From: Luidia sarsii
Lineage: Eukaryota; Echinodermata; Asteroidea; Paxillosida; Luidiidae
NCBI GenBank assembly: GCA_949987565.1
Contig: OX465121.1
Coordinates: 4,080,152 to 4,144,151, forward strand
Direction: 5' to 3'
DNA length: 64,000 bases
The first letter of the stretch is position 1; each line of letters opens with the position of its first letter. The notes beneath the pieces are model-generated. The model saw nothing but the letters and a program-made list of their open reading frames with translations. It ran no database searches and was not told where the DNA came from. Shown in pieces: positions 1-12,200 of this stretch. The position numbers and the translations under genes are program-made.

Positions 1-18
1 CTCTGGGTAACCGAGTAA

Positions 19-34
19 GGTTCTTTTCAGAACT
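19..34 (+). other. Histone-mRNA-type stem-loop sequence
   Basis: GGTTCTTTTCAGAACT matches the histone 3' stem-loop consensus GGYYCTTHTHARRRCC except for the last base (a G-U closing pair). No histone coding sequence is beside it. Confidence 0.55.
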
Positions 35-194
35 CATCGTCATGAGAGATCCAGATCAATTTGATGCAAACAAAGATGAGCGAAGGTAACTTTGTATCGC
101 TGAGAAAGTAATTCAGATTGGTTGGTTTGCACGCATGGTGGACGCACGAAATTGAGCGGCGAAACTGCGTAACTCATTGCTTTCGAGACTAGGT

Positions 195-400
195 AGGCCT
201 TCCGATAAATGGCTCTGAGACGAGCCAGCCCCGTTTCGGGCAGTCTGTGCTCTGCCCGTTTGTCGGGTGACGAAGGGTCACGTGTCAGTTTGCGGTGTCA
301 CCGTGTAAACTAGGCTATTTCGAGATGGGTGTGGCTCTGAGAAGAGGCGGTAACTCAACGTTTCGGGCAGTGTGTGCTCTGCCCGCCATCAGGAAACTGA
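195..400 (-). repeat. Two tandem copies of a structured repeat (stem-loop plus GAAACG hairpin)
   Basis: On the minus strand each copy has GGGCAG, a loop AGCACANA, CTGCCC and GAAACG, followed about 15-25 nt later by a histone-like stem-loop (GGCTCGTCTCAGAGCC at 211-226, GCCTCTTCTCAGAGCC at 333-348). The copies are 128 bp apart. Confidence 0.75.
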
Positions 401-809
401 ACAGAGGTTGCACGAACGGAACAATGGGCCTGTCTGCGAGAGTTCTCTTCTCCACACATCTCGATTGGAGCGGACTGCCATCCGTACGAATATGCCTCTC
501 GTTACCAACTGGAGCAAAGCTTGTCTTTCATTCGAACCCATAAAAAAGTAATCGAGGAGAAAACAAAACAGATGGTGAATAAGATGCCTTCAAGGTCTCC
601 TAAACACCGAACCGAAAACAGTCAACCCCTCCCCGATTTTTCAGCTCGACTGAACATCGCGAAGCGGGTACCCTTTTATGGGAAAAAAAATATATATCGC
701 ACGAGAAACTGTTACAAAGGGTACTAGCGTAGTTACCTCATTCTCTATCAAACACTGAGGGAGAAAACGGTATGGTGGGAATTGAAGCACCACTGGACCA
801 TACTGCTCT

Positions 810-868
810 CCCCTCCCCTCCCCTCCCCTCCCCTCCCCTCCCCTCCCCTCCCCCCTCCCCTCCCCTCC
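810..868. repeat. (CCCCT)n pentanucleotide microsatellite
   Basis: About twelve copies of CCCCT on the plus strand, one imperfect. Confidence 0.95.
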
Positions 869-1499
869 GTAGGCATCGCCGTAGACGCCAGGTGCTTTCC
901 CACACTCGGGGTGGGGGAAAACGTCGACGAGAGAAAGGGCCAAATCTAAACTCACTGGGGTTCCGTCATAGTTATGGACACACATCGCCTCCCTCTCTTT
1001 CGCTTTAAAAAACAAGACAACATGAAAACAAAAAACGGAAAACAAGTCCTCCTCCCCTTCCCCCCAGCGCTACCGTCAAAACAAAACCAAGCGAAAGAAA
1101 ATGAATTTTAAAATATGAAAAAAAAAACAGGGGCGGAACACGCTGCCTTACTGGCTCCGGCGTGTATGGTCCGCGGGGCGTATTGGCATTCCGCACCGCT
1201 TCGTTCAGCACGACTGACCCGCTACAATGGGCCGTCCAAGTTCCCACGCTCTCCCCACGCGCTCTCTCTCTTCGTCCTGGTCCCGGTTCTTTTCAACATG
1301 GGAAGGGGAAAGGGGAAGAGGGTGGTCTGACGCTTGTTTCTCTTCCTACCACCTACAGGGTACCCTGCGAAGAAAAAAATCGTTCTATTTTTAGGATATC
1401 GTTGGTTTCTTTCTGACTCTGTGATTCTGTCTCGCTGTTTCTCTCTGTCTCTATGTAATTACGTGTATGGATGTGTGTCTCTGTCTCCCCTCTCCCTCT

Positions 1500-1841
1500 G
1501 TCTCGCTCTCGACCCCTCTGCCTGTGCCTGTGCCTCTGCCTCTGTCTCTGCCTCTGTATCTGCCTCTGCCTCTGATTCTGCCTCTGCCTCTCCCCTCTGC
1601 CTCTGTCTCTGCCTCTGTATCTGCCTCTGCCTCTGCCTCTGCCTCTGCCTCTGTATCTGCCTCTGCCTCTGCTTCTGCCTCTGCCTCTCCCCTCAGCCTC
1701 TGCCTCTGCCTCTGCCTCTGCATCTGCATCTGCCTCTCCCCTCTGCCTCTGCCTCTGCCTCTGCCTCTGCCTCTGCCTCTGCCTCTGCCTCTGCCTCTGC
1801 CTCTGCCTCTGCCTCTGCCTCTGTCTCTGCCTCTCCCCTCT

Positions 1842-1873
<32 letters not shown>

Positions 1874-2065
1874 CTCTGCCTCTGCCTCTGCATCTGTCTC
1901 TGCCTCTGTCTCTGCCTCTGCCTCTGCCTCTGCCTCTGCCTCTCGCCTCTGTCTCTGCCTCTTCCTCTGCCTCTGCCTCTGCCTCTGCCTCTGCCTCTGC
2001 ATCTGCCTCTGCCGCTGCCTCTGCCTCTGCCTCTGCCTCTGCCTCTGCCTCTGCCTCTGCCCTCT

Positions 2066-2097
<32 letters not shown>

Positions 2098-2277
2098 CTC
2101 TGCCTCTGCCTCTGCCTCTGCCTCTGCCTCTGCCTCTGCCTCTGCCTCTGCCTCTGCCTCTGCCTCAGCCTCTGCCTCTGCCTCTGCCTCTGCATCTGCA
2201 TCTGCCTCTCCCCTCTGCCTCTGCCTCTGCCTCTGCCTCTGCCTCTGCCTCTGCCTCTGTCTCTGCCTCTCCCCTCT

Positions 2278-2309
<32 letters not shown>

Positions 2310-2368
2310 CTCTGCCTCTGTCTCTGCCTCTGCCTCTGCCTCTGCCTCTGCCTCTGCCTCTGCCCTCT

Positions 2369-2400
<32 letters not shown>

Positions 2401-2501
2401 CTCTGCCTCTGCCTCTGCCTCTGCCTCTGCCTCTGCCTCTGCCGCTGCCTCTGCCTCTGCCTCTGCCTCTGCCTCTGCCTCTGCCTCTGCCTCTGCCCTC
2501 T

Positions 2502-2533
<32 letters not shown>

Positions 2534-2668
2534 CTCTGCCTCTGCCTCTGCCTCTGCCTCTGCCTCTGCCTCTGCCTCTGCCTCTGCCTCTGCCTCTGCC
2601 TCTGCCTCTGCCTCTGCCTCTGCCTCTGCCTCTGCCTCTGCCTCTGCCTCTGCCTCTGCCTCTGCCTC
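1500..2668. repeat. (TGCCTC)n hexanucleotide array, about 1.2 kb
   Basis: Nearly uninterrupted TGCCTC hexamers with scattered variants (TGTCTC, TGCATC, TCCCCTC). Because the period is a multiple of three, all six frames stay open and give dipeptide repeats; these are not genes. The same hexamer recurs at 22545-22960 and 43510-43660. Confidence 0.97.
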
Positions 2669-3318
2669 TTATAGAATACCAGCAAAACAAAACAAAACAA
2701 TACTCGCATTGGAGGTTTCCATCAATTCATCATTTCCGCCATCGGAGGCAAAAAGGGGAATAACACCTTCCCTCTTTGAGTGTTTGTCATAATTATTTCT
2801 GATAGATGTTCCGATCTTGAAGAGGAGGTTGATGGACAATGCGTTGTTAGAAACACGTGCTCTCGCTAAACGAGAATAACGAATTGAGTTGGTCGATCCA
2901 ATACCAGCAATTAATCAAATCAATTAATGCCCATATCTGACCTTTCAGGTCTAAAGGCGATTGCCGCTGGTATAATGCATAGGCACTGTCAAACACGGAA
3001 TGAAATAAGATAGATAAATGTCGACTTTGGGACAAAAGATTCGACAGATAGGACCAAGGGCGATTCGATAGTGTGTGGGTTTTTTTTTTATTTTTTTTTA
3101 TTTTTTTATTTTTCTTTGTTTTTTTTTGTGGGGGGAATGGGAGACGGATGAGGGTTGGGAGGATGGAGGGGCCTGTCTTTCGCTCAAGCTTGCGTTGGTT
3201 TGGTTCTGTGGCTGGTGCTGGTATTGTGAACGTTCAGTACATCAAGCTCGGCGGCTTCTGTTGTTTTCCAATCAGATAATATTTGGGACATTTTTGTTGA
3301 TTCACTGAATATTGAAGG

Positions 3319-3337
3319 GGGGTTAGGGTTAGGGTTA
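3319..3337. repeat. Short TTAGGG run
   Basis: Three GGGTTA hexamers in a G/T-rich stretch. Too short to call a telomeric insertion with confidence. Confidence 0.5.
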
Positions 3338-3537
3338 GTGCTGGTGGTGGTGGTGGTGTTAGAGGTTGGGTCCCACGGTTGGAAGTCTGTGCAGCTGGCG
3401 TTTGCGTGCGGGACTTTCCATTTTGAGTTATTGTAGTTGTCAGTGGGTGTTTGTTTGAGAGGGTTTTTTTCTGGGGTGGGATCGAGCGAAGCGTCACAGA
3501 TCGTAGCGGGGCCCTCTGGTTTCTTAGGGGAAAGTCC

Positions 3538-4010
3538 TCACCTCACCTCACCTCACCTCACCTCACCTCACCTCACCTCACCTCACCTCGCCTCACCTCA
3601 CCTCGCCTCGCCTCGCCTCGCCTCGCCTCGCCTCGCCTCGCCTCGCCTCGCCTCGCCTCGCCTCGCCTCACCTCACCTCGCCTCGCCTCGCCTCGCAACA
3701 CCTCACCTCACCTCACCTCACCTCACCTCACCTCACCTCACCTCACCTCAACTCACCTCACCTCACCTCGCCTCGCCTCGCCTCGCCTCGCCTCGCCTCG
3801 CCTCACCTCACCTCGCCTCGCCTCGCCTCGCCTAACCTCGCCTCGCCTCGCCTCGCCTCGCCTCGCCTCGCCTCGCCTCGCCTCGCCTCGCCTAACTTCA
3901 CCTCACCTCAGCTCACCTCGCCTCGGCTCGGCTCGCAACACCTCACCTCACCTCACCTCACCTCACCTCGCCTCGCCTCGCCTCGTCTCACCTCACCTCA
4001 CCTCCTCTCA
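3538..4010. repeat. (CCTCA/CCTCG)n pentanucleotide array
   Basis: About 90 pentamers arranged in blocks of CCTCA and blocks of CCTCG. The phrase CTCGCAACACCTCA occurs twice (about 3693 and 3934), suggesting a duplication of about 240 bp within the array. Confidence 0.95.
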
Positions 4011-5870
4011 CGTTTTCCTACCATTTGCCTTCCTTTCTTTTCCCACTGTGCATCTCCCAAGTTATCTTGGCCGTCCAACTTTTCTCCTCTCAGAATGCCG
4101 CGTGAAAGCCCCTACACACCATTGGTAAAGGTCTTAGAAACGCGTCCTCACTTTGTCTATTCCAGCATATGCGTGAAAGAACACACACGTTCTATGTAAA
4201 GTTTCAATCCGTTAACCAAGTCGCGAGAAAATCGGCTCATTTTTACATCAAACTGTGTCAGCTTCCAGGTTGGTAAACTGCACCTATAGCAGATTTTTCA
4301 ATAAGTTTAAACCGGGAAAGTTGCGCGTAAATCTTGAAGCAGTGGTCGGTAAATGCGAATGGACCATGTTGGATTTGTTGAAAGTTGGAAATTCGTACAA
4401 AATTCAACTTTGCCCGGAGACGTACCTTACTGTACCGGAGAGACCGCAATTATTGATAACATGTGTGGGCGACACTGTCAAATGATATTAATGATGAATT
4501 CTCAACATCAGATACGACGAGGGGTGCTGTCCCGCATCGACTGTGTGTCGATTAACGAGAGAAGGAAAGGGTGGGTTGACTGGGCTCCACAGCGGGTCGT
4601 GGGTAGGCCTACCCAGGTCTGAACCCACAGGTTCACACACAAACATACTAGAGCGCGAATCTAGTGCCTTGTGGAGACCTAGTCCAACAGGTTGAATAGG
4701 TCTCCACAGGGAAATAATTGTAGAGGTTTCTCCAGAAGGTTTTCACGAAACTTGTATTTTGGAAATAACTCAAAAACGGGAAATGTTGTGATGGGTAAGA
4801 ATCCTATGCGGTTTGCTGAACTTCTAAATACATCTGCGATCTCCGGCACACATTGCAAGCATCGCCATGACTTATATTCCAGTAGTCTCCTGATGAGGGG
4901 CAGAGCACGACCTGTCCGAAACGTTGACTTCTCCAGTTCCCCGTCATAGCCTTCCAGAAAGAGCCGGCATATGCACAATCTCACCGACACTGACTTTCCA
5001 CAACAAACGACGCACATCCAACTGCGAAGCGCGAACTCAATTACATTGTATCTGTTTATTCGTACATTCAAATATCGGTATAAAAAAATGGTGACAATTA
5101 TTATTAGGGACAATAGTCAAAGTTTACACACTTATTTGAGACTTGGATCAGACAAAAGCCTTTTTAAGGTACACTTGCATCTTAAAATATATCAATAAAG
5201 CGGCTTCGGGGTATAACAATTCGAATGCATTGTATGCAGTTTCGTTTCATTCATATTTTAATGGCACTTTAGGATTTTTTTTTTTATAGTTTTCACGTCA
5301 AAAGAAAAGATAAATACTAGCATAAGGCCCTCTCTGAACCGGTACTGGGTTCTAGCTCTGTCCTCGTCTCTGCGTTTCGTCCATTTACGAACCGAGGCCC
5401 GTCTGCGGTTCGGTTGCCGAAAAGAAAGAAAAGAAAGAAAAGAAAACACGGGCGAAGGCGAAGGGCCGATCTGCCGAAGGGCCGAACTGCCGAAGAGCCG
5501 AACTGCCGAAGGCTGACGGGAAGCATGTGCATGAGGAAAGCATGTTAGCGGCTCTCGACTTCGGCTAGGTAAGGCTCGCCGGTCCTCGGATCGCCATCTC
5601 CCTGTTGCCCTCCAAACGGGGTTGCCTGCACGCATCCCTTATCTGCCAGCAGTGTAGACCTATGATCAACCTTTTCTTTTGGTTTAATTAATAGCACACA
5701 CGAAGTGGATAGGCACACCCACAAAAATGTTCGGTGAAAAGGTGTCAAGCGGAGGCAAGTAATACCACTGTCCTGCACACATTGAGGTGCAGAAGCACGA
5801 AGTACATTGTTTTAGTCTTCCAATATCGCTCCCAAGCAGATGATCTGAGAATTTGGAAGGTCAGTGATTT
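4011..5870. other. Unique sequence with one hammerhead-like motif, no gene seen
   Basis: A short GAAAGCCCCTACACACCATT near 4104 resembles the end of the TTAAAGCCCC element. A stretch GGGCCGAACTGCCGAAGAGC near 5465-5515 is a short GCCGAA-type repeat. Nothing else assigned. Confidence 0.4.
4888..4930 (+). other. Hammerhead-like hairpin motif
   Basis: CCTGATGAGGGGCAGAGCAC then GACCTGTCCGAAACGTTGAC: a CTGATGA, a 6-bp stem GGGCAG/CTGTCC and GAAAC. Same family as the motifs at 230-270 and 354-394. The stem is offset by one base relative to a canonical hammerhead stem II. Confidence 0.5.
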
Positions 5871-5875
5871 TCAAC

Positions 5876-6117
5876 TGTGACCCGGCACAGAAACATGAAG
5901 AATATCCCACCAAAACACTTTTAGAGTAAACAACGCCTAAAGTCAAAGTATCTTCTCAATTCGATTAATTTTTATTTTTTTTTATTTTCGGAAATTTAAT
6001 GTATTGTAGAAAATGTTGATATCATTTGAAAGCAAATGGTACACTCTTTCACATTATTAGAAAATCTCAAAATCTCAAAAGTGGGGGTTATTCCTCATTA
6101 TGATGTGCCGGGTCACA
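5876..6117. mobile_element. MITE-like element, TGTGACCCGGCACA ends (copy 1)
   Basis: A 242-bp element with perfect 14-bp terminal inverted repeats TGTGACCCGGCACA and TGTGCCGGGTCACA. The interior is AT-rich and shares AAACACTTTTAGAGTAAACA-like sequence with copy 2. No coding capacity. Confidence 0.9.
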
Positions 6118-6171
6118 ATTATCTTTTTTTCTTTGACTCGAGGTTTTTCCTGCAACTAAGGCTTCCCTCCG

Positions 6172-7290
6172 AATGCATTTTTTGGTTACGGCTTGAAAGT
6201 ACGCGCGAGTCTATGGAAGTCGCCAACAAGCGGCTGTAATCAGTCCCCCATAGGGTTGCGTGTTACTTCTAGCCGCAGCCAATGTATTCGGCTGCGTCTG
6301 AATGCATTTTGGTTACGGCTTGAAAGTACGCACGAGTCTATGGAAGTCGCCAACAAGCGGCTGCAGCCAGTTCCTCGTAGGGTTGCGTGTTACTTCTAGC
6401 CGCAGCCAATGTATTCGGACGCGGCCTTTAGGCTGCGTCTGAATGCATTTTGGTTACGGCTTGAAAGTACGCACGAGTCTATGGAAGTCGCCAACAAGTG
6501 GCTGCAGCCAGTTCCTCGTAGGGTTGCGTGTTACTTCTAGCCGCAGCCAATATATTCGGACGCGGCCTTGATAGGCCGCGTCCGAATGCATTTTGGTTAC
6601 GGCTTGAAAGTACGCATGAGTCTATGGAAGTCGCCAACAAGTGGCTGCAGCCAGTTCCCCGTAGGGTTGCGTGTTACTTCCAGCCGCAGCCAATATATTC
6701 GGACGCGGCCTTGATAGGCTGCGTCCGAATGCATTTTGGTTACGGCTTGAAAGTACGCACGAGTCTATGGAAGTCGCCAACAAGTGGCTGCAGCCAGTTC
6801 CCCGTAGGGTTGCGTGTTACTTCCAGCCGCAGCCAATATATTCGGACGCGGCCTTGATAGGCTGCGTCCGAATGCATTTTGGTTACGGCTTGAAAGTACG
6901 CATGAGTCTATGGAAGTCGCCAACAAGTGGCTGCAGCCAGTTCCCCGTAGGGTTGCGTGTTACTTCCAGCCGCAGCCAATATATTCGGACGCGGCCTTGA
7001 TAGGCTGCGTCCGAATGCATTTTGGTTACGGCTTGAAAGTACGCACGAGTCTATGGAAGTCGCCAACAAGTGGCTGCAGCCAGTTCCTCGTAGGGTTGCG
7101 TGTTACTTCTAGCCGCAGCCAATGTATTCGGACGCGGCCTTTAGGCTGCGTCTGAATGCATTTTGGTTACGGCTTTAAAGAACGCACGAGTCTATGGAAG
7201 TCGTCGACAAGCGGCTGCGGCCAGTTCCCCGTAGGGTTGCGTGTTACTTCCAGCCGCAGCCAATATTGTCTGGACGCGGCCTATGACTGA
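6172..7290. repeat. 143-bp tandem repeat, eight copies, with internal hairpin
   Basis: Copies start at about 6172, 6301, 6442, 6585, 6728, 6871, 7014 and 7155, with a 143-bp period in the centre. The unit includes GGTTACGGCTTGAAAGTACG and CGTAGGGTTGCGTGTTACTT. At 6554-6587 the arms ATTCGGACGCGGCC and GGCCGCGTCCGAAT flank a 6-base loop, a perfect 14-bp hairpin; other copies keep it with single changes. Open frames over the array are not genes. The array begins about 55 bp after a TGTGACCCGGCACA inverted-repeat element. Confidence 0.93.
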
Positions 7291-8194
7291 CGGGAGATGG
7301 TCTCGTGCGTCTTGACCTTCGTGGTCGAGTCGCGCCCCGTGACGTCAGAGAGACGTGCGACCTTAGCTGTTCAACAGCCCATATACGTCACTGTGTGTAC
7401 ATTCACCGCTGTAGATTCGATACTTAGCACAGGTATTGTGTACTAGATACAAGACGGGGATTGGCATGAAAGTGAACGACACCCAATAAATAGAATATTT
7501 ACAGAATGATACAGAAATATATCTACAAGATATTTCAACTGGTATTAAGTGATCCTTCATATACGTTTTCTGGTGATTTTTTTTAAGAGTACGAAGTCCG
7601 TTTGGGGCAAAAAAATGCTAAGATCAAATTAAAAGTTTGGATAAAAAAAAACATACATTCGTTTTCACAAGACCCAACGACTGGAATGTTTTCACTCAAT
7701 AAATATTTCATATCGCTCACAATAAATAAATAATTAAACAGTTAAATAAATAAATTAACAAAACATTACCTACACTTCATAACTTGGATTGAATAGAATT
7801 TACCGTATATTTGAGTAAAAGGCCTCAAGAACATCTTCGTCAAAAAACAATCTTGTGATTTGGTACAGACGTGAATAAATAATATCTGAAATCGGTTTTT
7901 CGCGGGCGTAAAAGTTGACGATTTGTACAGATCTACGTATAAACATACAGTACAAATTTATAAATATATAAAAGTTATTTCATACTTTAAAAAAAAAAGA
8001 CTGAGATAAAAAGTAGAGAGATGCGTCGTGCGAACATTTTTTTTGTACAAACTCTTTAGCTCCCCTCCCTTAAGAATGCTTTCGATCGAGCCAAACCGGT
8101 TACGATGGAGAAATGAATCGTATTTTGGTAGACTGAGAAAATGTCCCCTCCTGAAAAACAGCAGAATCCCGCCTTTCCAGAGGAGAGGAGAATG
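7291..8194. other. AT-rich sequence downstream of Hey, no gene seen
   Basis: Non-repetitive, A/T-rich sequence with several AATAAATAAATA tracts. It probably includes part of the Hey 3' UTR or 3' flank. No coding signal or clear polyadenylation site on the minus strand could be fixed by eye. Confidence 0.5.
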
Positions 8195-8403
8195 AGGTGG
8201 AGGGGAGGGAGAGGAGGAGGGGGAGGAGGAGGAGGAGGGGGAGGAAGAGGAGGAGGAGGAGGAGGAGGAGGGGAGGAGGAAGAGGAGGAGGAGGAGGAGG
8301 AAGAGGAGGAGGGGGAGGAGGAGGAGAGGTGGAGGAGGAGGAGGGGGAGGAGGAGGAGGAGGAGGAGGAGGAGGAGGAGGAGGAGGAAGAGGAGGAGAAG
8401 GAA
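8195..8403. repeat. (GGA)n purine tract in the presumed Hey 3' UTR
   Basis: Imperfect GGA/GGAGGA repeats on the plus strand, so the Hey transcript would carry a CCU/UCC tract about 180-390 nt after its stop codon. It forms open frames in both directions that are pure Gly/Arg/Glu or Ser/Pro/Leu and are not genes. Confidence 0.9.
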
Positions 8404-8580
8404 TGAGAGTCCCATCCTTTCTTGTGAAGTCGTGTCTTCTTGAGGTAACGTTCTGTGAGAGGTTGCTTAAAGTTGTTGATAGCCGTGACAGAACTTGTCC
8501 ACTGACTCGGAGGAAGCATCCAACAGGTCAAGGTTCAGAGTTCCAGAGGTCGGGGGCTGTAGTTGAGGGAGGGTGCTTGT

Positions 8581-9299
8581 CTAGTAAGCCATCTCGGCCC
8601 CCCAGGGGCGGTAGGGCTTGGAGACGAGTGTGCTGTGGGTCATGTGGGACGAGCTGGTCGGACTGAAGCCGTTGGGCGAGAGGACAGGAAGGCTGTTGTA
8701 CGTGACGCCGGGGTACTGGGTGTGGAGACTCTGCAAGGGCGCCACAGGCGGCGAGATCTGCGTGGTGGCGCCCCCGCCGACCGAGGCGTTGCCGCCGGGC
8801 CCCGAGGCCGGCGGCGGCACGGGCAGGCGGGCGTGGCAGGCCGTCAGCGAGGGCGCCCCCTCCTGGCTGGAGCTGGTGATCATGGGGATCATCTGGCGGC
8901 CGGGCCCCACCGGGGTCTCGGCCAGGGGCACGCCGCCGCCCACCGAGGCGCCGTGCGGCGGGTCGGTGGAGGCGGCGGCGGCGGCGCCGTGCTGCTGGCC
9001 GTGGGGGAGCACGCCCGTCTGGCCGTGGGCGGCGGCGGCGGCGGCCGCCGCGTGCGAGGTGAACTGCGAGTGCGGGTGGCCGGTCACCGGGTAGTGCTGG
9101 CGGGACTGGAACTCCCGCTGGGCCATGTAGCACTGGAGGTGGCTCATCAGACGGAGGCGGAGCGGGTCCTGGATGTCCATTCCCTCCACGGTCACCATGT
9201 AGCGGGCCACCTCCGAGGCGCACTCGCGGAATCCCAGCACGCGGTAATCCATGGCGTAGGCGTGCGCCTCGCCGTACGGATGGAACGACCCATCGATAC
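8581..9299 (-). CDS. Hey: Hey coding exon 5 (Orange domain, tail, stop)
   Basis: The acceptor is TTGGCAG at 9300-9306. The exon encodes 238 residues and ends with TAG at 8581-8583. The Orange domain comes first, followed by a low-complexity tail with poly-Ala and Gly/Pro tracts, and [13 protein letters not shown] at the end. GC content is far higher than in the flanking intron. A 53-bp minisatellite starts within a few bases of the acceptor. Confidence 0.95.
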
Positions 9300-12200
9300 C
9301 TGCCAAGGACACAACAGAACGCATCTTTAACCGAACGCCCCATTCAAACCAATGGTGCAAACCAAAACAGAACGCACCTTTAACCGAACGCCCCATTCAA
9401 TCCAATGGTGCAAAACAAAACAGAACGCACCTTTAACCGAACGCCCCATTCAAACCAATGGTGCAAAACAAAACAGAACGCACCTTTAACCGAACGCCAC
9501 ATTCAAACCAATGGTGCAAAACAAAACAGAACGCACCTTTAACTGAACGCCCCATTCAAACCAACGGTGCCAAACAAAACAGAACGCATCTTTAACCGAA
9601 CGCGCCATTCAAACCAACGGTGCAAAACAAAACAGAACGCATCTTTAACTGAACGTGCCATTCAAACCAACGGTGCAAAACAAAACAGAACACGTTTTCA
9701 ACCGAACGCCCCCATTCAAGCCGATAGTGTAAACACATAGGCCTATCTAACCGAACGCCTCATTCAAGCTGATAGTGGAGACACATCTTTAATCGAACGC
9801 CGCATTCAAACCAACGGTGCAAAAAAAAAAGTTAGATAGAATTTGGTAACCATTCCTCAGTGGCAGAACAAACGATTGTCGCCAAATTCATTGGCATTTC
9901 AAAAGTAGTTTTTATGTTGCGATTTAGTTTAGGCTGTTTACGAAATGAAGGCTTAGGCACGGGCTCAGGCTTCGGTCATATCTATCTAAAAAAACACCGT
10001 TTGGCCCCAGTTTCTTGGGGAATACTCTGTATACCTATCTTGCCAACAAACCTTCAAATTCGGGAACAAACCACGACCTGGATTTTCAGGTTTTGTCAGA
10101 CGGAGACGAAGCCTGAGCCCGAGCCTAAGCCTTTATTTAGTCGGCCTATCGGCGGTATACCACGGTACGAAATTCGGAAGCAGCAAGAGGTTCGTTTTTG
10201 TTCTTACCATGCTTACCTTTGGCGTGCAGATACTTCAGGTGGTCCACTGTCATCTGCAGTATCTCCGCCTTCTCGAGTTTTGCCGATCCCTGTAACAACG
10301 TGGGAAAAGAAACCCTTTTTTTAAACGCGCTGGCATATCTGGGTTTTCGCTCTGCACAATAACGCTCCAAGTACAATACTCCGCCCGCAATGCATTGTTA
10401 CTTTTACACCCTGTAATATTGTGTTGTGTCAAGTCCGCCCCTTTTTTTCTATAACTGATGGATGAAAAGTAGGTTTATAAAAGTAGAACACCGCTTCCCT
10501 TTAATCACAGTCAGAGGTTAGCGGGGCGTATGGTTATTGTGTGGCTAAAATAACAACGATTGATAACCGACTATATGAAATTAATTTACCCCCCCCCCAT
10601 GAAATCTACTTTCTGACTCTTTCAAATGAGCAGCGTTCTGGCCTTTCTGTCCATCAATGGAGTGTTTTACTCTCTCTCTCCCTCCCCTCCCCTCACCCAC
10701 AACCCCATTATCTCTCCTTCCCACACCCTACCCTCCATACCCCCACCCCCAACAGAGGCACACTTGGCCACTGTAAACATGTAAATCATAATTGTGAACG
10801 TTTTCTCTTGCTGGCTCTCTCTCCCAGCCTTCCCTTTGCACCCCCCCCCCCCCACCACACCCCACCCCTACCCGGCCCCTCCCCCACACCCTTTTGGGTC
10901 CTATTAAGTGTTCCCGTTATTAATTGCCCCGTTGCCCCCATTGTACCCGCGGTCCATTGTCTCGTCCCCGAAAGGCCGCGCGTGTGTTCTCTCTGAGTGC
11001 CGGCTATACCCCTGCCTCGCACCCCCCCTAACCCACCCCTACCCCCATCCCCCAGCTCTCCTAATGATAATAACAAGCACTCCAACTTACTCCTCCCACT
11101 CTTGCCCTCTCCCTCCCTCCCTCCCCCCCCCCTTCAGCCGTGGAAACCCCGTGCGAGTCGCGCTCTCACATGAAAAATTCATGAGGGCTGTCTGTAAGAG
11201 TTCCCTCGTCCGTATTGTCCGACGGCCATTTAGGTTGTGTTTAACCGTTTTCCCCCGCAAGCCACAATAGACGCAACGCCCGCTGCCGTTTTTTTTCTTT
11301 CTCCCAACCCCCCTCTCCCTCGCTACCTTTTTCTCTCTCTCCATCTCTCCCTCTCCACCTCTCTCCATCTCTCCCACTCTCCGCCCTCTCCACCTCTCTC
11401 CATCTCCACCTCTCTCCGTCTCTCTTACTCTCTTCCTCTCTCCATCTCTCTCACTCTCTCCCTCTCTCCATCTCTCTCACTCTCTCCCTCTCTCCATCTC
11501 TCTCACACTCTCCCTCTCTCCGTCTCTCTCACTCTCTCCCTCTCTCCGTCTCTCTCACTCTCTCCCTCTCTCCATCTCTCTCACCCTCTCTCTCTCTCCG
11601 TCTCTCTCACTCTCTCCCTCTCTCCGTCTCTCTCACTCTCTCCCTCTCTCCATCTCTCTCCCTCCCCACCTCCCCCATCCCTCTTACTCTCTCCCTCTCT
11701 CCGTCTCTCCACATCTCTCCATCTCTCTCCCTCTCTCCGTCTCTCTCCCTCTCCACCTCTATCCCTCTATCCCTCTCTCTCCCTCTCTCCCGCTCCACCT
11801 CTCTCCATCTCTATCCCTCTATCCCTCTCTCTCCCTCTCTCCCTCTCCACCTCTCTCCATCTCTATCCCTCTCTCTCTCTCTCCCTCCCTCTCTTGTCAG
11901 GAGGCTGTGATTACAGTTGACCCCCCCACCCCCACCTGCGCGCCCTTACACTCGAAAGCAGTGAACGTGGCCCAGCCAGGGTGAGAGCGAGAGGTAGAGA
12001 CGTTTGTATGGCATAATTAGAGGAAGAAAGAATGACAGAGAGAGACCAGGGGGAAAAAAACACTCGAGGGTTTCCAAGGATTTCTCGTCGAGTATTCGCG
12101 CCGTTCAATTGTGTGAAGTGAAGGGCCACTCGAGGCTCGTCAATCTATATCCAGCCAACGCTCAATGCGAAGTCCCCACCCCACACGCACACACACACCC

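Noticed and set aside
1334..2792. Long frames on both strands over the TGCCTC array
   Set aside because: A hexanucleotide repeat keeps every frame open as dipeptide repeats; no non-repeat coding sequence on either side.
3317..3337. Telomere insertion
   Set aside because: Only three hexamers in a G/T-rich stretch.
8528..9343. Alternative frames (plus and minus) over Hey exon 5
   Set aside because: Shadows of the GC-rich Hey exon. Only the frame with the Orange domain and YRPW end splices correctly to exon 4.
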